The notes beneath the pieces are model-generated. The model did no database searches and was not told where the DNA came from. It saw only the letters and a list, made by a program, of their open reading frames with translations. Shown here piece by piece: positions 6,812 to 13,399 of a DNA stretch of 21,529 nucleotides (positions are counted from its first letter, which is position 1; each line of letters opens with the position of its first letter). This DNA comes from an uncultured Collinsella sp. (GTDB lineage: Bacteria; Actinomycetota; Coriobacteriia; Coriobacteriales; Coriobacteriaceae). The position numbers were made by a program, and so were the translations under genes. The stretch spans positions 1-21,529 of the forward strand of contig CAUGJE010000023.1 in NCBI GenBank assembly GCA_959599915.1. Reading direction: 5' to 3'.

Positions 6812-7129
6812 CTATGCCACAGGCTTAACATCATCAATGACGACGTTATCCATAGCAGCTCGATTGATCTGGTGAACGTAGATAGAAAGGCGGATGGCCG
6901 TGCGCGACTCCCCGTTAATGAGGATGTCGGAGAACACGGGCGCGCAGGAAATATCAAAACCGGTTGGAATCAAAAAACCGCGCGCGATAGCAACGGCCTT
7001 AATAGCCTGGTTGACGGCACCGGCGCCGACACACTGGATGTTGACGGGTACACCATCCTTGACCATGCCGGCGATGGCGCCGGCAACGGACGCGGGCGAT
7101 GATTTGCTTGATACCTTCAGGCAATCCAT
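6812..7129 (-). CDS. spoVS: Stage V sporulation protein S (SpoVS/Alba-like)
   Basis: A 105-aa small protein matching the SpoVS family nearly from end to end. It opens MDCLKVSSKSSPASVAGAIA, then has the conserved GAGAVNQAIKAVAIARGF and SDILINGESRTAIRLSI blocks. Family members have an Alba-like fold and are often suspected of nucleic-acid binding; in Bacillus subtilis loss blocks a late stage of sporulation. B. subtilis SpoVS is about 86 residues, so this copy has roughly 20 extra C-terminal residues. The frame is open upstream to 7204, but only the ATG at 7129 has a ribosome-binding site (AGGAG, eight bases away) and matches the family start. It sits between the GHKL ATPase and miaB; rny-spoVS-miaB order is also known in Bacillus. 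The organism is probably not a spore former, so the role is likely different. Confidence 0.93.
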   Translation of the reverse strand: MDCLKVSSKSSPASVAGAIAGMVKDGVPVNIQCVGAGAVNQAIKAVAIARGFLIPTGFDISCAPVFSDILINGESRTAIRLSIYVHQINRAAMDNVVIDDVKPVA

Positions 7130-7170
7130 GAAGAAACTCCTGCATTTAAAAGTACGTTTTAACTGCAATA

Positions 7171-7199
7171 ACTGTATCGTACCGAGTGGACTCGGTAAA
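7171..7199 (-). promoter_or_regulatory. Possible promoter with palindromic operator before spoVS
   Basis: A perfect 18-base palindrome (7180-7197, TACCGAGTGGACTCGGTA) lies in the 74-base gap before spoVS. On the minus strand a moderate -35 (TTTACC, 7199-7194) and -10 (TACAGT, 7176-7171), each 4 of 6, are separated by 17 bp, which the palindrome mostly fills. It could be an operator, an intra-operon hairpin or chance. Confidence 0.4.
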
Positions 7200-7203
7200 G
7201 GCA

Positions 7204-8289
7204 CTATTCCTCTTTGGCAAGATCAAAGGTCACGGTGATTCGATCACGCGAAACACGGATCTTTGGGTCGCCGCAAAGGTTGAGATAGTACCGGGTGGCA
7301 AGGTCATTAAAGTCGCGTTCCACAGCGCGCGAAAACTGTGCCATGTCATCCTTGGCAATACGTAGCCCGCGACGATCCTTCGCGAGATCGACAGGAGCCG
7401 GCGCATGCGAGGACGAATCACGCTCGCGCAGCAGACGCGCGGTCACACCGCGAACGGGCTTAATCTGCCCTGCTAAAATGCGATGGGCCGTGCGCTCGGA
7501 CATCTCAAGACCCAAACCCGAACAAATACGGATAAAGTCCTCGGCATCAGAAGCAAGGCCTAAACGATCGACAACCGGAAGCTCGCTCTCGTCATCAATG
7601 AACAGGAGACGAGACGTATCGAGCCGACTTGACGCTTGAGCATAAAGGGTCGCGGCAATCTCAGACGGAGAACCGAGATAGACATCGCAACCACGCAACT
7701 CCTCGAGCGCAAACTCACAAGCAGCGCGAATAATATTATGTGGACCGCGAGCGCAGACATAACGTCCGTCCTCATCCTTGACGGCCTGGGGCCAGCTGGA
7801 CTGATCGGCACGCTCACTGAGGCGGTCGGCCGCAACGCTCACCTTGAAGGCTGAACCAAGATCGACGCCGGACGTGACCACACGGGCCTCGTCGGTGTTC
7901 TGCTTAATCGAAAACAATGCCATGCCACGACCGTGAACGCCCCAACGGTCCATCTTCATGCTCTCGAGCTTGGAGGTAACGCGGGCATCAAAGATTCGCT
8001 CTTGCATATCCTGCGGAACGCCAGAACCGTTATCCAGAAAGACAAGCGTGCGGACGCCATCTTCCTTGGTCGTGGCGAGATAGACCTTGTCGGCGCCGGC
8101 ATCGCGAGCATTACGGAGCATTTCGATGACGATGTCCTCGACATGCTGAATGTCGTGCTTAGCCTGGCGCCGCTCGGCCTCCGAAACGCGGAGGCGGACA
8201 TACCCCTCGCCAAGGTTCTCCTCGACGCGAAGGTTGCCCTCCCCCGACATCGACGCGATAAATGAGATGAGCTCGTTCGCGTCGCACAT
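7204..8289 (-). CDS. GHKL-fold ATPase protein of unknown function
   Basis: A 361-aa soluble protein with an N-terminal GHKL (gyrase/Hsp90/histidine kinase/MutL) ATP-binding domain. The N box is IVIEMLRNARDAGADKVYLA (E56, N60), G1 is FLDNGSGVP (D86, G88, G90), and the lid/G2 region is WGVHGRGMALFSIK (116-129), followed by GSAFKV (145-150). It lacks a phosphoacceptor H box, membrane segments, a sensor or a receiver, so an ordinary histidine kinase is unlikely. Residues 200-361 match nothing I recognise; 250-290 (MSERTAHRILAGQIKPVRG) could form a helix-turn-helix-like segment, which is a weak guess. The ATG is one base from the rny stop and lacks a strong ribosome-binding site, so coupling to rny is likely. 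Sitting between RNase Y and SpoVS, it may act in RNA turnover or in a nucleic-acid-bound complex with them; that is inference only. Confidence 0.85.
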   Translation of the reverse strand: MCDANELISFIASMSGEGNLRVEENLGEGYVRLRVSEAERRQAKHDIQHVEDIVIEMLRNARDAGADKVYLATTKEDGVRTLVFLDNGSGVPQDMQERIFDARVTSKLESMKMDRWGVHGRGMALFSIKQNTDEARVVTSGVDLGSAFKVSVAADRLSERADQSSWPQAVKDEDGRYVCARGPHNIIRAACEFALEELRGCDVYLGSPSEIAATLYAQASSRLDTSRLLFIDDESELPVVDRLGLASDAEDFIRICSGLGLEMSERTAHRILAGQIKPVRGVTARLLRERDSSSHAPAPVDLAKDRRGLRIAKDDMAQFSRAVERDFNDLATRYYLNLCGDPKIRVSRDRITVTFDLAKEE

Positions 8290-8290
8290 G

Positions 8291-9841
8291 TTATTTAGCG
8301 ATATCGACAGCGCGGCTCTCGCGAATCACGACGACGCGCACCTGACCGGGATACTCCATCTCTTCCTCGATCTGATGGGCGATATCGTGAGCCAGGACCG
8401 TGGACTGGGCATCGGAGATCTTGTCCGGCTGGACCATGACGTGGACCTCGCGACCGGCCTGCATGGCATAGGTACGTTCGACGCCGTCATGGGAGTTGGC
8501 GATCTCCTCGAGCTTCTCAAGACGCTTGATGTAGTTCTCGGCAGACTCGCGACGGGCACCGGGGCGAGAGGCAGAGACAGCATCGGCGGCCTGCACCAGG
8601 ACATCGAGCACCGTGTTGGGGTCGACATCGGCATGGTGAGCCTCAATAGCGTGGACGATAACGGGCTTCTCGCCATAACGGCGGGCAAGCTCGGCGCCGA
8701 TGACGGCATGCGGGCCCTCGACGTCGTGGTCGATTGCCTTGCCCAGGTCATGAAGCAGGCCGGCGCGCTTGGCGGTCACAACGTCCAGGCCAAGCTCGGA
8801 AGCCATCACGCCGCACAGATCAGAGACCTCGAGGGAATGCTGAAGCACGTTCTGACCAAACGAGGTACGGTAGCGCAGGGCACCAAGGGTCTTGACGATC
8901 TCGGGGTGCAGATCGTGGATGCCGGTATCGAAGGCAGCCTGCTCGCCAGCCTCGCGCACGCGCTGCTGAACCAGGTCGGCGGCCTTGTGATACATCTCCT
9001 CGATACGGGCAGGGTGAATGCGGCCGTCGGCGATGAGGTTCTCGAGGGCGACACGGGCGGTCTCACGACGGACCGGGTCGAAGCTCGAAAGAACGACGGT
9101 CTCGGGCGTGTCGTCGATCACGAGGTTGACGCCGGAAACCTGCTCGAAGGTCCGGATGTTGCGACCCTCGCGACCGATGATACGGCCCTTGAGGTCATCA
9201 GAGGGAATGTGCACGGAGGTAACGGTGACCTCGGCAGTGTGATCGGCAGCGCAGCGCTGAATCGCCAGAGACAGAATCTCCTGGGCGGTCTTGTGGCACT
9301 CGGCGCGAACCTGCTGCTCGGACTCGCGAATGATCGTGGCGGCCTCGTGGGTGACCTCGCCGCGAACCTTATCGAGGAGCTCCTTGTGGGCGTCCTCGCG
9401 GGTAAGGTCGGCGATACGCTCGAGCTCGGAGGTCTGCTTTGCGCAGAGCTCCTCGAGCTCACGGGAGCGCTTCTCGACCTGACCGGCCTGGCTGGACAGC
9501 TGATGCTCGCGCTTGTCGAGAGCGTCGTTGCGGCGATCGAGGGATTCCTCGCGCTGCATCACGCGGTTCTCGAGCGTACGAATCTCGTTCTTACGCTGCT
9601 TGTCCTCGGCCTCAGCGGCCTGCTTGTTCTTGATGATCTCCTCTTTAGCCTCGAGCAGAGCCTCTTTTTTGAGGGTCTCGGCCTGACGCTTAGCATCACC
9701 GATCAGGGACTCAGCCTGTGCGTGTGCCGACTGGATTTTTTCGTCGGCCTCGTGAAGACTACCCTGCTTGGCGGTGCGCATGTAGGCAATGGCGGCGATG
9801 GCACCCAAAACGATGCCAACGAGCGCTGCGATGATAGGCAT
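8291..9841 (-). CDS. rny: Ribonuclease Y (membrane-anchored endoribonuclease)
   Basis: A 516-aa endoribonuclease that starts mRNA decay at the membrane. In order: one N-terminal transmembrane helix (about 3-21), a long charged coiled coil (about 25-150), a KH RNA-binding domain with GRIIGREGRNIR (near 219-230), and an HD domain with QHSLE and LLHDLGKAID carrying the metal-binding histidine-aspartate pair (about 363-372). Length is typical (about 520). A GTG at 9847 overlaps the Shine-Dalgarno, whereas the ATG at 9841 has AAGGAG five bases upstream, so 9841 is preferred. It heads an operon with the GHKL ATPase, spoVS, miaB, miaA and hflX. RNase J lies elsewhere in the same window, so both main Gram-positive initiators of RNA decay are present. 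Confidence 0.97.
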   Translation of the reverse strand: MPIIAALVGIVLGAIAAIAYMRTAKQGSLHEADEKIQSAHAQAESLIGDAKRQAETLKKEALLEAKEEIIKNKQAAEAEDKQRKNEIRTLENRVMQREESLDRRNDALDKREHQLSSQAGQVEKRSRELEELCAKQTSELERIADLTREDAHKELLDKVRGEVTHEAATIIRESEQQVRAECHKTAQEILSLAIQRCAADHTAEVTVTSVHIPSDDLKGRIIGREGRNIRTFEQVSGVNLVIDDTPETVVLSSFDPVRRETARVALENLIADGRIHPARIEEMYHKAADLVQQRVREAGEQAAFDTGIHDLHPEIVKTLGALRYRTSFGQNVLQHSLEVSDLCGVMASELGLDVVTAKRAGLLHDLGKAIDHDVEGPHAVIGAELARRYGEKPVIVHAIEAHHADVDPNTVLDVLVQAADAVSASRPGARRESAENYIKRLEKLEEIANSHDGVERTYAMQAGREVHVMVQPDKISDAQSTVLAHDIAHQIEEEMEYPGQVRVVVIRESRAVDIAK

Positions 9842-10007
9842 GCTCACTCCTTTTTATGGATTCGTTACACAACAAAGCGAACCGTCCTTACGAACGGCTC
9901 GCGACATTTGAGTAATATGGGCGCAGCTTATGCGGGTCGGATACAGATAAACATATAAACAAACTCATCACAGATGAGCACATATCACAAAGCAAATGAC
10001 AGTGTTT
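9842..10007 (-). other. Long 5' leader of rny
   Basis: About 160 bases separate the predicted start of transcription from the rny ATG. The leader contains a perfect 6-bp hairpin (9964-9978, CTCATC/GATGAG, 3-base loop) and an imperfect stem near 9880-9905. I see no known riboswitch and no small gene. An autoregulatory cleavage target for RNase Y would be a reasonable guess, nothing more. Confidence 0.45.
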
Positions 10008-10036
10008 ATCGTACGTTGAACCACAACAACTGTCAA
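10008..10036 (-). promoter_or_regulatory. Sigma-70-type promoter for the rny operon
   Basis: On the minus strand, TTGACA (10036-10031, 6 of 6) is followed after exactly 17 bp by TACGAT (10013-10008, 4 of 6). It lies in the only sizeable gap between recX and rny. The preceding stretch 10037-10098 has just a weak TGGCCC/GGGCCA stem (10042-10047/10079-10084) with a short T-rich tail as possible recX terminator. Confidence 0.7.
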
Positions 10037-10098
10037 ATAAATGGCCCCAGCACGGCGGCTAAAACGCGGTGAACGGCAGGGCCACAAAACGCATACGC

Positions 10099-10791
10099 CT
10101 AAACCGCACATTCCTCGCGTTCGGCATTAAGACGAGCCTTAACGGCATCGGCGGCGATGTGATACGAGAAGCCCTTGCCCATCAAAAACCGAACCAGTTT
10201 TTCGAATCCGCGCGTCTCTGGAACACGCCGCTTGGCGAGCAGGGCTGACGCACGCGCCAAATCGTCTTCGACGGCAAAATAATCCTCGGGATAACCGGGA
10301 ATGTCATCGAGCACGACATGACGGCGCTTGAGCTCGGTCTCGATTTTACGCTGTCCCCAACCGCGCCGCTTGCGTTCCTCGATAAAGTACGAGCAAAAGC
10401 GGTTCTCGTCTAAAAAGCGATACTCGGTGGCACGCTCGACGGCGAAATCGATCGCGGTCTGGCGAAAGCCGTAGCGAGCCAGCTTGTCACGGACCTCACC
10501 CGTCGCATGGTCGCGTCGCGATAGCATCTCGGTCACCATGGTAAGTGCACATTTACGCTCGATGAGCTGCACCGCTTCACGAAAGTTATCCCAATCACAG
10601 GGAAGATCGGGGCGATTTTTGACATACAGGCGCGCGACCCGCACGGGAATCCAAATGGACCGCTCAAAACCGCCCTCAAGCTCACAATCGATATGTGCGC
10701 ATGGCTTTTTGGACGCATACCCGCTCGAGAACGAGGAGGCCGCCTTCTTATCGGGAAAGACGACCGTGGCCTCGGTCACCGTATACGACAT
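10099..10791 (-). CDS. recX: Regulatory protein RecX
   Basis: Modulates RecA filament growth and activity. The 230-aa protein has the RecX three-helix repeats in the centre and C-terminal half: SRRDHATGEVRDKLARYGF (91-109), then FLDENRFCSYFIEERKRRGWGQRKIETELKRR (about 126-157), which is the most typical RecX signature. The first 70 residues are less conserved and include a region resembling the N-terminal extension seen in Firmicutes RecX. The start lies 11 bases after the recA stop and has no clear Shine-Dalgarno, so expression probably depends on readthrough and coupling from recA. recA-recX cotranscription is common in actinobacteria, keeping the inhibitor in step with RecA under LexA control. 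Confidence 0.92.
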   Translation of the reverse strand: MSYTVTEATVVFPDKKAASSFSSGYASKKPCAHIDCELEGGFERSIWIPVRVARLYVKNRPDLPCDWDNFREAVQLIERKCALTMVTEMLSRRDHATGEVRDKLARYGFRQTAIDFAVERATEYRFLDENRFCSYFIEERKRRGWGQRKIETELKRRHVVLDDIPGYPEDYFAVEDDLARASALLAKRRVPETRGFEKLVRFLMGKGFSYHIAADAVKARLNAEREECAV

Positions 10792-10802
10792 GAGCGTAAC
10801 CG

Positions 10803-11951
10803 CTACTCGTCGTCATCATCGAGCATGGCGGAACCATCGATGGCGTAAAGCTCGTCAAACTCCTCAGGCGCAGGCTGATCGGTCAGCTCGACCTCGGACG
10901 GAGCATCGTCATCAAACTCAAGCCCGCAGGCAAGGCGGACCTTATGCTCAATCTCGTCGGCGCAATCGGGGTGTTCGCGCAGGAACGCCTTGGCGGCCTC
11001 GCGACCGTTGCCGAGCTTGTCCTCGCCATAGGCAAACCAGGAGCCCATCTTCTTGCAAATGCCGCACTCGACAGCCATGTCCAGAATCGAGCCCTCCTTA
11101 GAGATGCCCGTACCGTACATGATGTCGAACTCAGCAGAACGGAACGGAGCTGCCACCTTGTTCTTAACGACCTTGGCACGCACGCGGTTACCGATAACCT
11201 CATCCTTAAGCTTAATGCTGTCGATGCGGCGAATGTCGATACGCACCGAAGAGAAGAACTTAAGGGCGCGGCCGCCCGTCGTGGTCTCGGGGTTGCCGAA
11301 CATGACGCCGATCTTCTCTCGCAGCTGGTTAATGAAGATGCATGTCGTGTTGGACTTGGACAGCGAGCCGGCGAGCTTGCGGAGCGCCTGACTCATCAGA
11401 CGAGCTTGCAAACCGACCGTGGTATCGCCGATCTCTCCCTCGATCTCGGCACGCGGGGTCAGCGCGGCGACGGAGTCGACGACGATGGCATCGATGGCGC
11501 CGGAACGCACGAGCATGTCAACAATCTCGAGCGCCTGCTCACCCGTATCAGGCTGGGAAATCAGTACCTCGTCGATATCCACGCCAATGCGCGCGGCATA
11601 CGTGGGATCGAGCGCGTGCTCGGCATCGATAAATGCCACCACGCCACCCATTGCCTGGGCTTCGGCCAGGATCTCGAGCGAAAGCGTCGTCTTACCGGAG
11701 GACTCAGGACCGTAAATCTCGACGATACGGCCGCGCGGCACACCGCCGATACCCAGAGCGGCATCGAGTGCCAGAGCGCCCGTGGGGATGGCCTCAACCT
11801 CAAGCTCGGGGCCGCCGTCACCATACCTCATGATGGAGCCTTGACCGAACTTCTTCTCGATCTCGGCCTTGGTGGTGGCGATCATCTCTTCGCGCTCTTT
11901 ACCCGTCGTGGGTGCATGAACGGTACGTACGGGACCTGAATTCTTGGCCAT
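10803..11951 (-). CDS. recA: Recombinase RecA
   Basis: A 382-aa ATP-dependent strand-exchange protein and coprotease for LexA cleavage. Walker A is GPESSGKT (81-88), Walker B AIVVDS (155-160), and the DNA-binding loop L2 follows NQLREKIGVMFGNPETTTGG (208-227). The C-terminal tail is strongly acidic and ends in DDDDE, as usual for RecA. The frame extends upstream to a TTG at 11972, but the ATG at 11951 (MAKNSG) has GAGGAGGG seven bases away and is the real start. An intein, common at mycobacterial recA, is absent. The gene is driven by a promoter with an embedded LexA box (listed separately) and precedes recX. Confidence 0.98.
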   Translation of the reverse strand: MAKNSGPVRTVHAPTTGKEREEMIATTKAEIEKKFGQGSIMRYGDGGPELEVEAIPTGALALDAALGIGGVPRGRIVEIYGPESSGKTTLSLEILAEAQAMGGVVAFIDAEHALDPTYAARIGVDIDEVLISQPDTGEQALEIVDMLVRSGAIDAIVVDSVAALTPRAEIEGEIGDTTVGLQARLMSQALRKLAGSLSKSNTTCIFINQLREKIGVMFGNPETTTGGRALKFFSSVRIDIRRIDSIKLKDEVIGNRVRAKVVKNKVAAPFRSAEFDIMYGTGISKEGSILDMAVECGICKKMGSWFAYGEDKLGNGREAAKAFLREHPDCADEIEHKVRLACGLEFDDDAPSEVELTDQPAPEEFDELYAIDGSAMLDDDDE

Positions 11952-11981
11952 GAATAGCCCTCCTCTTAACAACCTGCATCG

Positions 11982-12010
11982 ATAATAAACGAACGGCTGT
12001 TCGTGGTCAA
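11982..12010 (-). promoter_or_regulatory. recA promoter
   Basis: On the minus strand, TTGACC (12010-12005) and TATTAT (11987-11982) are separated by exactly 17 bp, each hexamer matching the sigma-70 consensus at 5 of 6. The spacer holds the LexA box. The ATG is about 25 bases beyond the expected transcription start. Confidence 0.85.
11990..12003. promoter_or_regulatory. LexA box of recA
   Basis: CGAACGGCTGTTCG has perfect CGAAC/GTTCG half-sites around four central bases. Lying between -35 and -10, it would block polymerase binding when LexA is intact, giving SOS induction of recA-recX. Confidence 0.92.
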
Positions 12011-12177
12011 CCGTTCAGACCAATCATATGCAGGCAGTCTTTCCAAAACCCAACCAAACGCCGACCAAACACTGTCCAAATGCTTGACCACATAGGGGCA
12101 AATAAGAACAAGAAAGACAAAAATACACCTATGACCAGCGCAAACGCTAAATTCGTCAGAGGTCCCCATCTCCACAA
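12011..12177. other. Intergenic stretch between recA promoter and cinA terminator
   Basis: No gene is supported here. An open frame on the minus strand (11966-12175) would read through the recA promoter and lacks family features. The left part repeats CCAAAC-like words (about 12039-12070), with no clear structure. Nothing else recognised. Confidence 0.5.
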
Positions 12178-12201
12178 TTAAGGGGCCTTAAGGCCCCTTA
12201 A
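12178..12201 (-). terminator. Terminator-like palindrome after cinA
   Basis: A perfect 24-base palindrome whose RNA folds into an AAGGGGCC/GGCCCCTT stem with a TTAA loop, beginning 8 bases past the cinA stop. The tail on the minus strand (TTAATTG) is only mildly U-rich, so strength is uncertain. It is the natural end of the long rnj-to-cinA operon. Confidence 0.7.
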
Positions 12202-12208
12202 AACACGC

Positions 12209-12745
12209 CTATTCCATAGAGTTGAGCACAAGGACAATGCGTCCCAATGCCTCCGTGACCGCATGGGCACGAACACACGAACGGTCGCCCTCATAGTGGC
12301 AACGCACAGAGTCCACGATCGGCACTTCCCCATCAGCCACGCGATACGCCCAGCCAATATAGAACGTGCCGGCGGGGTCTTGCTCGGTGCCACCACCGGG
12401 CCCAGCGTAGCCCGTTGCGCTCACGGCCACATCGCTCTGATAGAGGTCCAGCGAGCCCGCGGCCATCTCGCGCGCCGTCTGGTGCGACACGGCGCTAAAC
12501 CGATCGAGCGTCTCCTGCTCAACACCCAGAACACGATGCTTGATCTCATCGCAATAGGTCACCGCACCGCCGCGCAGCACCGCCGAGGCGCCCGGGATAT
12601 CGGCAATCGTCGAGGCGATCATACCCGCCGTCAGCGACTCAGCCGTAGAAACCGTCACGCCCCGAGCGCTCGCGCGCTCGACAATATCGCGCGCCAGCTC
12701 CTCGTTATGTGCGGAAATCTGCTCAAAAGAGTCCGCCATACCCAC
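12209..12745 (-). CDS. cinA: CinA C-terminal domain protein (nicotinamide-nucleotide amidohydrolase, PncC-type)
   Basis: A 178-aa protein consisting solely of the CinA C-terminal domain, which in characterised members deamidates nicotinamide mononucleotide to nicotinic acid mononucleotide for NAD salvage. The conserved opening TVSTAESLTAGMIASTIADIPG (31-52) and the AVSATGYAGPGGGTEQDPAGT block (107-127) are typical. In Bacillus subtilis and others CinA also has an N-terminal molybdopterin-binding-like (COG1058) domain of about 230 residues; it is absent here and the neighbouring pgsA stop leaves no room for it, so this is a stand-alone PncC-type protein rather than a broken gene. The start is GTG at 12745 (AGG upstream) or ATG at 12739. 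It is the last gene of its operon. Confidence 0.93.
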   Translation of the reverse strand: MGMADSFEQISAHNEELARDIVERASARGVTVSTAESLTAGMIASTIADIPGASAVLRGGAVTYCDEIKHRVLGVEQETLDRFSAVSHQTAREMAAGSLDLYQSDVAVSATGYAGPGGGTEQDPAGTFYIGWAYRVADGEVPIVDSVRCHYEGDRSCVRAHAVTEALGRIVLVLNSME

Positions 12746-12751
12746 CAGGAC

Positions 12752-13390
12752 CTAAACCGAAAAGACGATCTTGCGGCAGTTCCAGAAGTACTGGGCGCCC
12801 GAGATAACGGTCAGGACAACGGCAACAGCGTACAGGAAGCGTGAAACGCCATAGACACCGAGCAACAGCTCCGCAGGCCCCAACTGGAGGCCGGTCATCG
12901 CAAAGACGCACAGGTAGCCGCAGATGGAGACCATCGTGGTCGCCGTCTTGTACTTGCCGAGCTTATCGGCGGCAATGACCACACCGGCCGCACTCGCGAC
13001 CATGCGAAGGGCGCTCACCAACAGCTCGCGGAACAAGATAATGAACACGGACCACACGGTCACCGCGCCAAAATCGAGGAACAGCAGCAGGGCCGAGAAC
13101 ACGAGTAGCTTGTCGGCGATGGGGTCCAAGAACTTACCGAAGTCGGTGATCTCGTTGCGCGAGCGCGCCAGATAGCCGTCGACCTTATCGGTGCACGACA
13201 GGATAACGTACAGAATAAAGGCGGCGGCGGCGAGCGGGCCGTCGAAGGTGCTCCAGTCCGTACCGGCAACGCTCGTGTGAGACAGCGCCGACACGATCAT
13301 GAACACCGGGATAAAGACGATGCGAACGCACGTCACGATGTTGGCGGGCGTCCAAACACTCGTCAGTTCCTTATTGCTCTCGTTTGCCAC
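12752..13390 (-). CDS. pgsA: CDP-diacylglycerol-glycerol-3-phosphate 3-phosphatidyltransferase
   Basis: Makes phosphatidylglycerol phosphate, the first committed step to phosphatidylglycerol. A 212-aa integral membrane enzyme with about five to six transmembrane helices and the CDP-alcohol phosphotransferase motif, here CTDKVDGYLARSRNEITDFG followed by KFLDPIADK: D68, D71, G72, A75, R76, G85, D89 and D93 are all present, so it should be active. The GTG start is supported by AGGAG six bases away. The gene follows rimO by 9 bases and precedes cinA by 6. pgsA-cinA-recA order is also found in Bacillus. A cardiolipin synthase or phosphatidylinositol synthase of the same superfamily is a less likely reading. 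Confidence 0.94.
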   Translation of the reverse strand: MANESNKELTSVWTPANIVTCVRIVFIPVFMIVSALSHTSVAGTDWSTFDGPLAAAAFILYVILSCTDKVDGYLARSRNEITDFGKFLDPIADKLLVFSALLLFLDFGAVTVWSVFIILFRELLVSALRMVASAAGVVIAADKLGKYKTATTMVSICGYLCVFAMTGLQLGPAELLLGVYGVSRFLYAVAVVLTVISGAQYFWNCRKIVFSV

Positions 13391-13399
13391 GATGCTCTC

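Noticed and set aside
8150..9958. A 602-codon open frame on the plus strand opposite rny
   Set aside because: RNase Y is unmistakable on the other strand. The antisense product is a Leu/Gly/Asp-rich sequence typical of a mirrored GC-rich gene.
11966..12175. Small minus-strand frame (69 codons) upstream of recA
   Set aside because: It overlaps the recA promoter and LexA box and shows no convincing protein features apart from a short hydrophobic stretch.
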